The notes below the pieces were generated by a model. It made no database searches. It saw only the letters and a program-made list of their open reading frames with translations, and had not been told where the DNA came from. From positions 19,134,009-19,198,008 of the forward strand of contig NC_035174.2 in assembly GCF_001659605.2 (NCBI RefSeq): a stretch of DNA of 64,000 nucleotides. Reading direction: 5' to 3'. Shown here piece after piece: positions 22,668 through 34,600 of this stretch (position 1 is the first letter of the stretch; each line of letters begins with the position of its first letter). This stretch comes from Manihot esculenta. Lineage: Eukaryota; Streptophyta; Magnoliopsida; Malpighiales; Euphorbiaceae. Position numbers and translations under genes: made by a program.

Positions 22668-25600
22668 GGGGGGGGCCCTGAAGTCCTTCACCAACTATTC
22701 TTACCGTCAGGAGGTCTTACGAGATCCTGGCTGTGCCGGGGTGACCTTGGGGCCTCACCGGCTATCCTTTATTTTGTTTTTCTGGGAGTTCTACGGGATC
22801 CCGGTCTTCTTCTTTACTGAGGTCTCTATGTCTTAGGGAGGTTTTCTTTTGCCAGGAGATCTTGGGGATCCTGGTCTTGTAATTCCGGGACGACCTTGGG
22901 GATCCTGGTCTTCTGCCTCACCGAGGTCTCTATGTCTCAGTAAGGTTTTCTAGTGCCAGGAGATCTTGGGGATCCTGGTCTTGTGTCCGGGAGATCTTGG
23001 GGATCCCGGTCTTCTACCTCCAGGAGGTCTCTATGTCTCAAGGAGGTCTTCTTTTGCCAGGAGATCTTGGGGATCCTGGTCTTCTACCTCCAGGAGGTCT
23101 CTATGTCTCAAGGAGGTCTTCTTTTGCCAGGAGATCTTGGGGATCCTGGTCTTGTGTCCGGGAGATCTTGGGGATCCCGGTCTTCTACCTCCAGGAGGTC
23201 TCTATGTCTCAAGGAGGTCTTCTTTCGCCAGGAGATCTTGGGGATCCTGGTCTTGTGTCCGGGAGATCTTGGGGATCCCGGTCTTCTACCTCCAGGAGGT
23301 CTCTATGTCTCAAGGAGGTCTTCTTTTGCCAGGAGATCTTGGGGATCCTGGTCTTGTGTCCGGGAGATCTTGGGGATCCCGGTCTTCTACCTCCAGGAGG
23401 TCTCTATGTCTCAAGGAGGTCTTCTTTCGCCAGGAGATCTTGGGGATCCTGGTCTTCTACCTCCAGGAGGTCTCTATGTCTCAAGGAGGTCTTCTTTTGC
23501 CAGGAGATCTTGGGGATCCTGGTCTTCTACCTCCAGGAGGTCTCTATGTCTCAAGGAGGTCTTCTAGTTTTGTTCTTTCTTTTTCAAAGAGAAGTAACAC
23601 TCTTAATGGAGATAACATCATTGCGTAAAGAATGGCGTTATTTTATTTATTTGTGCCTTTCAGAGTACAATATTTTTCTTTACATATATTTCAAGGGAAG
23701 TACCTTTTTAAGTGCTGGATGTTCCAGGCGTGGGGCTCGGGGTTTCCTTGCATATCTTCAATTCGGTATACCCCGGGCTTAACCACTTTTGTCACCTTGA
23801 ATGGACCTTCCCAGGTCGGTGCTAGCTTGCCTGCGGCTGCTCTTTTTCCTGTAGCTTCCAAGTTTCTTAAAGTCAGGTCTCCCACCTTTAAGCTTCTTTC
23901 TCTGACCTTTTGATTATAATATCTTGCCGCTCGTTGTTGATAAGCAGCAGTTCGGACTTGTGCTTCTTCCCTAACTTCTTCAAGAGCATCCAGGTTGCTT
24001 CTTAACTTGTCCCCATTGGTGTCCTCACTGAGAAATTGAACTCGATGAGTGGGGATCTGTAATTCAACTGGAACTACGGCCTCTGTACCGTAAGCGAGTG
24101 CGAACGGTGTTTCCTTAGTGGGTGCTCTGGGAGTAGTTCGGAGTGCCCATAGGATACTATTGAGTTCTTCTGCCCAGTTTTCCTTTGCACCGTCCAGCCG
24201 CTTTTTTAATCCTTGGAGGATTGCTCTGTTAGTGACTTCCGTTTGACCATTGGTCTGAGGATGGGCCACGGAGGAGAACTTATGCCATATGCCCATGTTC
24301 GTCATGAAGGTTTTGAAGGTGCTGCAGTCAAATTGTCTGCCGTTGTCTGAGATAAGCACTCTAGGTATGCCAAATCTGCAGATGACATGCCCCCATACAA
24401 AATCTATCATTTTTCTGGCTGTGATTGTTGCTATTGCTTCTGCCTCTGGCCATTTCGAGAAGTATTCCACAGCCACTACTACAAATTTCCTTTGCCCCGT
24501 AGTCTTGGGGAAAGGTCCCAGGATGTCAATTCCCCATTGTGAGAAAGGCCATGGGCTGGATATGCTTGCTTGAGGAGTGGCAGGGGTCCTGATGGCATTA
24601 GCAAATTTCTGACATACGTCGCACCTTCGGACAAACTCTTCTGCTTCTTTCTTAACAGTAGGCCAGTAGTATCCTTGCCTGAATATTTTGTTAGCTAATG
24701 TCCCTGCTCCCTCGTGAGCCCCACATAGGCCTCTATGTATTTCCTCCATTACCCTTGCAGCTTCTTCCGGACTTACACACCGGAGCCATGGGCTGGACTT
24801 CCCCTTTCTGTACAAAGTTCCCCTTATTACTTGGTAATTGGCAGCTCGAGCTGCTATCTTTCTGGCTTCGTCTTTATCTTCAGGGAGTTCGCCCTTCTCC
24901 AAATATTTCAGATAGGGGCTCATCCAAGTTGGGCTCTGGTCCACCTGCAGTACCGTGTTTGTCTTCTTGAAAGCAGGTGTGCGGATATGCTGTATGTATA
25001 CTTCGTCAGGGAGCTGCTCTAATTCTTCTTTGGTCAATCGACTAAGCAGGTCTGCCTCCTCATTTTCATCCCGAGGTATTCTTTGAAATCTGACAATAAC
25101 TCCCCGTTCTGCGAGCTCGGCTTCTATGGCTTTTACTTTATCAAGATAATTTTGCATGATGGGGTCTCTGGCTTGATATACCCCCGTTACCTGGTTGATC
25201 ACCAGTTGAGAGTCACTATTTACTTCGAGGTCGGTTACCCCTACTTCCGAGGCTACCAACATCCCATTCACCAAGGCCTCGTACTCGGCCATATTGTTAG
25301 AAGCCTTGAATTCTAACCGTAAAGCATAACACACTTTGAAGCCCTTCGGCCCCTTAAGCATTATCCCTGCGCCGCTGCCCTCAGATCCTGATGCTCCGTC
25401 TACATATAGCTTCCAGCTAAATTCTTGGGAAAGCTCTCGCTCTCCTTCCTTTCTAGGCATCTCCGAGGATGATTCTTCCTTCTCCTCGTTGAATGAGCAT
25501 TCTGCTATGAAGTCAGCCAGCGCTTGAGATTTTATTGCTGTCCGAGGTCGGTATTCCAGACAGTAGGGGCTGATTTCCACGGACCATGCTAACATCCGTC

Positions 25601-28600
25601 CTGAAGTTTCCGGCCTACGTAGGATCTTCTTTAAGGGTTGGTTCGTCATCACAACTCCTTGGTGGCCTTCCAGATAAACTTTGAATTTCCGGACTGCTAA
25701 CAACAAGGCATAAGCCAATTTTTCAATGTTCGAGTACCTGACCTCAGTGTCTCTAAGTACTTTGCTGATGTAGAAAACAGGTTTCTGCTCTCCTCCTTCT
25801 ACCCTTACTAGTACCGCGCTGATTGCCTGTTCTGAGGCTGCCAAATATATCAGAAGCTCTTCCCCTTTTATGGGACTGCTGAGCACGTGAGACGAGCTAA
25901 GATATTTCTTAAGTTCCGCGAAAGCTTTTTGGCAGTCTTCCGTCCATTCGAAGTTTGGTACCTTTCTCAACTTTTTGAAGAATGGTAAACACTTTTCTGC
26001 TGACTTTGACATAAATCGGTTAAGCGCCACCACTCTCCCGGTTAATCTCTGGACGTCCCTTACGCAGGTCGGCTCTGGCATATTCAATATGGCTTCTACT
26101 TTCTCCGGATTAGGCTCAATGCCTCTTCCACTCACCATGTATCCCAAGAACTTTCCTCCCCTGATGAAAAAAGCACATTTTGCTGGGTTTAACTTCATTC
26201 TGTATTGATCTAACACCCCAAATATCTCCCTTAGATCTGCTATGTGTTGTTGAAAAGTTGAACTTTTAACCACCATGTCATCCACATACACTTCTACATT
26301 CCTGCCAATCTGGTTCTTAAAGATTTTATTCATTAATCGTTGGTAAGTTGCCCCGGCGTTTCTTAATCCGAAAGGCATAGCTTTGTAGCAGTAAGTCCCG
26401 TCTTCAGTTATAAATGAGGTTTTCTCCTCATCCGACTTCTCCATTGGGATTTGGTGATAACCAGACATAGCATCCAAAGAAGACATATAATCAAATCCGG
26501 CCGTTGAATCGACCATTTTATTAATATCAGGGAGGGGGTAACAATCTTTGGGGCAGGCTTTATTTAGGTCGGTAAAATCTATGCACATCCTGTATTTGCC
26601 ATTGGCTTTTTTGACTAACACAGGATTTGCCAACCATTGTGGGTACATTACTTCCCTAATAAAGCCTGCTTCTTCTAACTTCTGCACTTCCTCCCGGGTG
26701 GCTTGCTGTTTTTCTCTTCCTACTACTCTCTTCTTTTGCTTCACTGGTCTGGCCTCGGGGAGGACATTCAATCGGTGTGTCATCACTTTGGGGTCAATTC
26801 CTGGCATGTCTGAGGGCTTCCACGCGAAGGTCGACGCGTGACCTCGGATCAGAGTCATGACTTCACCTTTTTGTTCTTTGGTGAGGTTGGCGTTAAGACT
26901 GAAAACCTTGCTTGCATCTGCTTCTGATAAGGGGAAGGTCTCCAATTCTCCGACTGGCTCTGTCCGGGCTTCTTTTGTTTCATCTCTGACCTCCAGAACT
27001 TCCGAGTCGAGTGCTTCTCCAGTGGAGCTCGGTTCTGTTACTGTGGCCAAGTATACCGTCCTTGCTTCTTCCTGGCTGCCCCGAACCATTCCCACTCCTT
27101 CTTCCGTTGGAAACTTGAGTGCCAAATACCTGATGCTGGTGACAGCTTCAAAGCTAAACAACGCCGGCCTCCTTAAAATCGCATTGTAACTCAGTGGGAG
27201 TTTAACCACCAAAAACACCTCATGATGGGTGCGAGCTCTGGGTGCTTCTCCCAAGGTAAGGGCCAGCTTCACCTTCCCTTCTACAAATACCGGTGCTCCT
27301 CCGATCCCTTTGATGGGTGACTGGTCCCGAACCAGCTGTTCCTCCGGGATTCCCATCTGTTGGAAAACCCGATATGGCAATAAATTGACCTTACTCCCAT
27401 CATCCACCATAACCTTCTTCACCCGAAAATTATGAATGACTGCTTTAATAACAAGCGCGTCATCATGGGGCATCTGAATGCCCTGTGCATCTTCTGAAGA
27501 GAAAACGATGGCCATGGGTGAGTGTTCAACGATCTGCATGACCTCGCCATTGCTGATCTCTCCTTCCCGGTTTCTCTTCTTTCCTCGACGGCTCATCCGT
27601 CCTCCAGTTCCTCCAACAATCATATTAATAGTCCCACTAGACCCATCATTCACTGGTCCAGCTCCGGTTCTCCTGGGCATCTGGGCTGCCGGACTGGGCG
27701 GAGGCCTCTGCCCCTCCGGTTTCTTCACAAAATTTTTGAGATGCCCCCTTTTTATCAATCTTTCAATCTCCGCGATTAACTGAAAACAGTTATTTGTATC
27801 GTGGCCATGTGTCCGGTGGTACTGACAATACTTGTCAGGATTCCTCTGATCTGCTTCCGTCCTCATGGGTGTAGGCCACTGGAGGAACTCCTTATCCTGG
27901 ACTGCCATGAGCACTTCGGCTCTGGAAGCGTTAAGGGGAGTAGGCTTCTCAGGAACCCAAGGGGGGAGCACTCGTGGTTCATGAGCCCTGGGAGGAGGGG
28001 GGGCCTTTGATCCCTTCTTTCCCAGGCCTGCTTATATGGCTCAGGCCTCTTCCCACGCTTCTTCTCGTGTTTCTCCAGCCTTCCTTCCTCCGGGGCTTTC
28101 TCTTTTCCTGCCACCCCTTTGGCAAATCTACTCGTTACTAAGGCGTCATCCTGCCTTATGTACTTTTCCGCCCTCTTCATCAACTCGGCCAGTGAGGTCG
28201 GAGGTTTCCTGCTCAAAGAACCAAAGAACTCGGCAGAGGTTGTTCCCTTTTGCATGGCCTCTACCGCCCTTCCTTCGTCGAGCTCGGAAATCTGCAGGGC
28301 CTCCGTATTGAAACGGGCGACATACTCTCTGAGAGATTCACCAGCTTTTTGCCTAACTGTTTCCAGATAGCTCGTCTTCCTGTCTGCTGGCACCCCGGCT
28401 ACGAACCGGCTGATGAAGCGGAGGGCAAGATCTCCAAAACTTTTAATGCTTCCGGCCTCCAGGCTGTTGAACCATGCCCTCGCTGGTCCCGAGAGCGTTG
28501 TTGGGAACACCTTGCACATCAGGGCATCTGACAGAGTTTGCAACTCCATGAAGGTCTTATAGTTCATGACATGTTCTCTCGGGTTTCCAGCCCCATTATA

Positions 28601-31600
28601 GGCCGCCATCGGTGGCATCATAAACTTTTTGGGAACGGTCTCCTGCTGCATTACCTTCGAGAAGGGAGAAGAAGTAGGCAAGGAGGTTTGACTCTGACCT
28701 TTCTTACCTAGCTCGGCTAGGAGCTGCTCCTTCAACCTTTTCAGTTTTTGGTTCATTTTCTCGTCTTCTGGGTTGGATCTTTTGCCCAAACTACATTCTT
28801 CCTCCTCTGTTTCAGTTCCCGTTTCCCTGGTTGTTTCAGCAGAATAGTCGTCCACCTCTTCATTTTCTATCATCTCTCTTGCCCTTCTCCCATGGATTCG
28901 GGCCTCCGGTTCTTCCTCTTCTCCGGCATCGTGGTTGTTAGTTTGGAGGCGGATAGAGGTAGGTCGGGGTTCATCGGTTCTAGGCTCCTCCACTACTGGG
29001 AGTACGTTTACTGGGGTGCTAAGCCCCCTCTGTTGCATTATCTGCCCCAACCAGTGAGCAGTGGTTTGCAGCTGGAGAGCCATGGTTTGAATGTCTTGGT
29101 TAGATAGGGTCATGGTGGGAGTATTCCCTGCCAAGCCTGGCGAGGGATTAAGAGAGATGGGTGTTTGGTTATTCAACGTCATAGGACTAGAAAAAGAGAA
29201 CTGCTGCCCCTCTTGGGCGGAGCTTAAGTCATTTGGAATATTAAGGTTACTTTCTTGGTGGTTTGCCATTGTGGATCTCAGTGGGTTTTTGAAAGTGAAA
29301 ACTCCGGTGATGAAAAGATCTCCTTCGTTTCCCACAGACGGCGCCAATTGATGATCTGAGATCCAATAGAATAGGGTTTTTTCAGGGTTTTGCGTTACAG
29401 AATAAGGCTTAAAACTTTCTGAGGAGGGGACTCCTCTTTTATACATTGTCTTGCTTGCTGGTGACGTGTAAAGGTCTCTCCAGGATGGGCCACGCGTCTC
29501 TGCCATACAGATTCGGGTGTACTAGGGTATCAGCTGCCTGTTACATGCGTAACGGCCTCTGATTCTCCTCATGCGTACGTTCGAGCGGATCTGCCAGGCT
29601 GTCTGGCGAGTACTGTTCTGGGCCCCGGGCTGGGCCGAGAGTTGGGCTGGACGCTGGGCCTGAGTGGGGTCTGCTGGTCAGGGATCAGGCTGGACTGAGT
29701 GAGGAGGCTTGGTTAAGCCCGGCCCGGAAGCTGGAATGAGCCAGGCTTGTTGGGGGGTATCAAGTACGTGGGCCTCTGTGTCATGGGCCTTTGGCTGTGG
29801 TCAAGCCCCTGTTCTGGGGTGAAGAAATCCAGCGGTCATCACTAAGGAAGGTGTTAGAACTGCATAAGTACCCATCACAAATGCAACCACCATTGCACCC
29901 ATAGCAAGGATGATAAACCTGAAGGCAATTTTTATTAGCCAGTAGTATTTTGGTCTGTGTCCTAACAATACCATAATGAAGTAGATGAAGACAGAAGACG
30001 TAGAAAGAACCATAGCTATGGTGTCTGCTATAATAAATGCTTTAAAAGCTGAATTTCTGCTTAGAATGGATGTTCCTTTCTCTGAATCATTTTTGTCACT
30101 TATATAACCACCCGGCAAAGTGAACCCTGCGGCAAACGTCACCGTTGCTACAAGTGCTGCAGGAATTAAATTGGAGTCTCTGGCTTCTTCTGATTTAGCT
30201 ATCATCAGTTCTGCTTTCTTTTTCAAACTACGCTTCATAATATTATTGATTTTATTCTTCGCCAGAATTTTAATTTTTGTAGAGACGTCCCAGGAGTAAG
30301 CAAACTGCAGCATATTGGAATATTGATTACTTTAAAAATGATTACTAGAAAAACGATTTCTAAACTTAAGTATAGCCTTTATGCATTAATCAATTCAATA
30401 TTTACATAGTCATGTATATGAAACTTTTATTGGTTAACTTTTCTTTTTAATATAACCACAAATATTTAAATTTATTGAGATAAAACATATCTAAGTAAAG
30501 TACCCTCTGCAAATATGTATTTATCTATAAAAAATAAACTCTCAGCTTTGTACAATTGAGATGAGTATTTATATTAGCAATATTTAAATTAGTCTCAATC
30601 TCAATTAAAATTTAATATAAACTATTGGAAACCGTTCAAATCTAATTGTTATTATTCAAATAAAACTTTCAACTCATAGTGTTATATATTATTATTAATA
30701 ATTTATATAAGAAAATATTTTTTATTAATAATTTTCATTTAAAAAAATTTAATATTTTAAAAAAATAATTATATTTTAATTTTTAAATAAAAACATATAA
30801 AAATATAAAAATATTAGTTTAAAATATATATTTTTATATTAAATTAATTATTTATATAAATGAGTTCGGATAGTAAATACTCTATAAATAAAACTGGAAT
30901 ATAATCCCAACCCATCAAATATTACTTTTCAAATCTGAATTCATTTCAAACCAAGTATAATTAATCAAATTCGTACTACTAAGATTCGATCAGATCGAAT
31001 ATTTAAAAATACAAATATAGTTATTATTCTTATTTCAACACTTATTGATTATAGTAAAAAAAAAAAATACTCATCAACTATGAATTATTTATTATTTATC
31101 CGTAAAATATATCAAACTAAATAGGTAATGTGTTATTAAATGGGAAATGAAAGATTCTCAAATTTTAATTCGATTGAGAGGTCGATCATTCATTCATGCT
31201 ATTAATATAGAAGTAATTAGTTAATAAAAGAGACCAAGAGTAATTCTTCCCTGCATTAGAATGTATACACACAACAAATCAGATTAAATTGGCACTTAGA
31301 ATATTATTATAAAAAGTCATTTAATGATTTTTAAATGATTGAATGTATAAAAAAAAGTAATTTTTCTGCATTGAAGTGATTCCAAAAAGAAAATACTAAT
31401 TCTTATATTTTTAAAATAACATTATATACAAACTTTGGAAGTTAACATTTACAAATTTTATATTTTGTTGTTATAACTTTTTAAGATTCTTTTTATCCTA
31501 ATATTATTAATTAGCACCCGCTGATCTTAATTAAAGCATGATTAGCACAAGGTATTATAACTAATTTTAATTAAGATAAGTGGAAACTAACATAAATCTA

Positions 31601-34600
31601 TGCAAAACGTTTTAAATATCAATTTCTATGGTTAATAATAGTAATAAGAATAATTTTTTTATTTGCTCCAACAGTATTGTCTCTCCCTAGTTAATCTAAG
31701 AAAATGATTAGATTAATTTTAAAAGGTTAACAATATTGTAATGGGAGAACAAATGTTTCTAACCTCGGCAGTTTCATCCTTAATCTCTTCATCAGCCATG
31801 GTCAAATTCTCAAAATATGGAATACCTTTTGCCAAATCCTGAAAATTAAGACAAAGAAAAAGAGTAAACAAAACAGTGCAAGTTATGTGAAAAGACCACA
31901 TTTTGCCGATTTCCAACAATTAGAGAAAGTTTTATTTTGAAAAGGAAATCAATTGAGATTGTACATTTTCATTTAAAAGAAAAAAAAAATGGTGGCTATG
32001 GAGATTTTACATTAATAATGTGATTTCTTAGACCATATTTTGCAATACTAACAGTTAATATTAGTATTTTAACTAATAACCTATTAGTCAAAAGTTGAGG
32101 GGTAGTATTTTATGAACAACTATTTAATCACTTTAAAATAATAATAATAATAGTAATAATAAATATAGCTTTCCAATTGACTTAATAGATTTACTTTTAG
32201 TAAAACCGAAAGAATAGATGAAGTGCTAAAGACATTATGATAACAATATCGATTCATGTAGTTATAAGGAGTCCCTGCTTAGAGTGATAAGGTTGTTAAC
32301 TTTAAGGCTTAGCATTGGAGTGATAAGGTTGGTATCAAATTCAACAATTTGAAACATAAAAATTTTATGTTGGTAACAAGTTATCTAAGGATAACAATTT
32401 CTTCACATATGGTAGTTCAAATCTTTTTAACGGTTGTTTTTGTTATCTGTTTTGTTTTTTTTTAGAATTTTCGTAGCAATAAGAATTGTATTTTTTTTAT
32501 TTTGTTTATGTACCGTAAGTCGATGCCTATACATATGGCCAATATATCGACTAATAATAAGTACAGAGTTTTCATTGAATTACTTCTAGAGAGTTGATTG
32601 TCTCAAAACACTTCACTAAAAGTTATTTTTAGTTTTTTTTTTTTCGTTCTTCCTCAATTTGTTTCTTGGTATCAGAGCAGGAAGCTCCTGTGATAATGTC
32701 TAATCTATCCTTGAATATTGATGACTTTGTTACCTTGAAACTCACCCAAACGAATTATCCATTATGGAGAGAACAAATTCTAGGTTTAGTAGAGAGTCAA
32801 GATCTGATTGATCATATCATGGATGAATCATTAGTTTTACAGAAATTTGTTGTTCCAACCTCCACAACAAAAGAAGATTCCACTTTGCAACTGATACGGA
32901 TCCAATAGGATAAATTTCTTCGAATGGTGTAGAGCAAACTTATATCATTCAAATGGATCTAAAAGGAGTTCAAAATCATATTCATATGATCCATATATAT
33001 TTGGAATGTGTTTCAACTCATATGGGGCAAATTTGGTGCAACACTTGCAATCATAGACTTAGAGAGCCTAACCAAACCTATGGGCAAAACTGTGGAAAGT
33101 CTAAAGTGAAGATCAAGAAACGCTTTTGTGAAGATTCAACTTTGTTATGATGGGCCTACTATGTTTTATTATTTAAACACTTGTTTTATTTTAGTTTTGT
33201 TTGAACTTGTATTCTGGCCATATTTTATCTTTTATGTTTTAGAGTGTTGGGCCATGTTTTAGCCTTATGTTTTAATACTTATGTATTTGATGTGTTATTT
33301 TAGCGTGTGATTGGACTTGGGTCTTGTGTGTAGTTCGGCCAGACCTAAAAGGAGTGTCTTAGGGTTTTATTTTCTCTTCTTACTATATAAGGATAAGAAA
33401 CACTTGTAAGAAACAACTTTTAATCAAAATTTTAAGAATTCTTTTCATACCTTTGGCATGTATTGCTTTGAGTGAGAGTGAGGATTTACTTTCATCAATT
33501 GCACCAAAAATCTTAGCTAACTTATCAACTATTCATTGTGGTGTTTGTCGGATTCTCATCTAAATCCTTCGATCATTGGTGTTTGTGTTTTAGCTTCTCT
33601 AAGTGTGGGGTGCCATAGAAGGTGGGTTTATCAAATCTTTTGATTTCATATCTACTTGTGCATGTGGGTTTGAGGCTTGTGCCATAGGATTCCACGTTAG
33701 TTGGTATTAGAGCCAAAGTGAGGTAAATTCTGATTTATCTTAGGATCTAAATAATAGAGCAAAAGTTGTTCTACCACACCCCTAACCAACCAATGTGATT
33801 AGAAATATAGATAATCAAACGAAGGTTGCTCTACTACACCCCTAACTAATAATTATGATTAAAAACATAGATAATCAAGCGATTCCAGCTTCAATAACGC
33901 CACAAGAAATTCTTGATAAGTTAGCTAAGCATGGAGGAGATCCATATTAGAACGTCACAAGGTTAAACCTTAATAAATTGCTAAAAAATGGAGAAGAACT
34001 AAATATTGTTCATAAAATCATCTTTATTCCTTGGCTCGTATCATTCTCTTCTTCTTCGAAAAGATTCTTCCTCGAATCTTCAACCATAATGACATGAAAA
34101 GAATCGACAGACATGGGATCCTCTTTAAATTTAGTATGGCAGTTTGCGAATAAAACACTAAACATTGACATCTCTCCTCTTTTTTTTTTTTTTTTCTAAA
34201 TCAAACAACTGAAACGATTTTTTTTTTCACTCTTTTTTTATCTCACTTTTAAAAAAAAAAAAAACTCATACTACTAAAATAGAAAAAAATTTCTTCTTTG
34301 TTTTATATAAATATATCTGATTTTTTTTCTTTGTTTTTTTTTTAAAAGAAATTATAAGATAAACTGATACAAAAATAATAAGATAGAGTAAAAAAATAAT
34401 AAAAAAAACTTACGAAATAAATAAATATAGATAAATAGGAATTTATCTATAACCATGCTCTGATACCAACTGATGCGGAACCTAGAACCAACATGTGATC
34501 AAAAACCCCATCACACAACTTGACAAAGAACATGACAAATATATCTTCTAGAAGGTTGCTCTACTACACCCCTAACCAACGAATGTGATTAGAAACATAG

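Larger units (their letters stand above)
16635..29841 (-). mobile_element. Complete Tat-lineage Ty3 retrotransposon, 13.2 kb, TSD CTAAG
   Basis: LTRs at 16635-17128 (3', 494 bp) and 29349-29841 (5', 493 bp) start TGATGA and end CATCA; by eye they differ only by one T in a T run. TSDs CTAAG lie at 16630-16634 and 29842-29846. Minus-strand order: 5' LTR, PBS of the TGGCGCCG type (29330-29347), gag, pol (protease, RT, RNase H, a second RNase H, integrase), tandem array, antisense gene, tandem array, polypurine tract (about 17129-17147), 3' LTR. A second RNase H and an antisense ORF are known hallmarks of the Tat group. The near-identical LTRs show a very recent insertion. Confidence 0.93.

Noticed and set aside
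22851..23566. CRISPR-like regular repeats
   Set aside because: Contiguous tandem units without unique spacers, inside a plant retrotransposon.
22953..23782. Three overlapping plus-strand frames of 204-261 residues
   Set aside because: They arise because the tandem repeat unit lacks stops in all frames; no domain and no independent coding signal.
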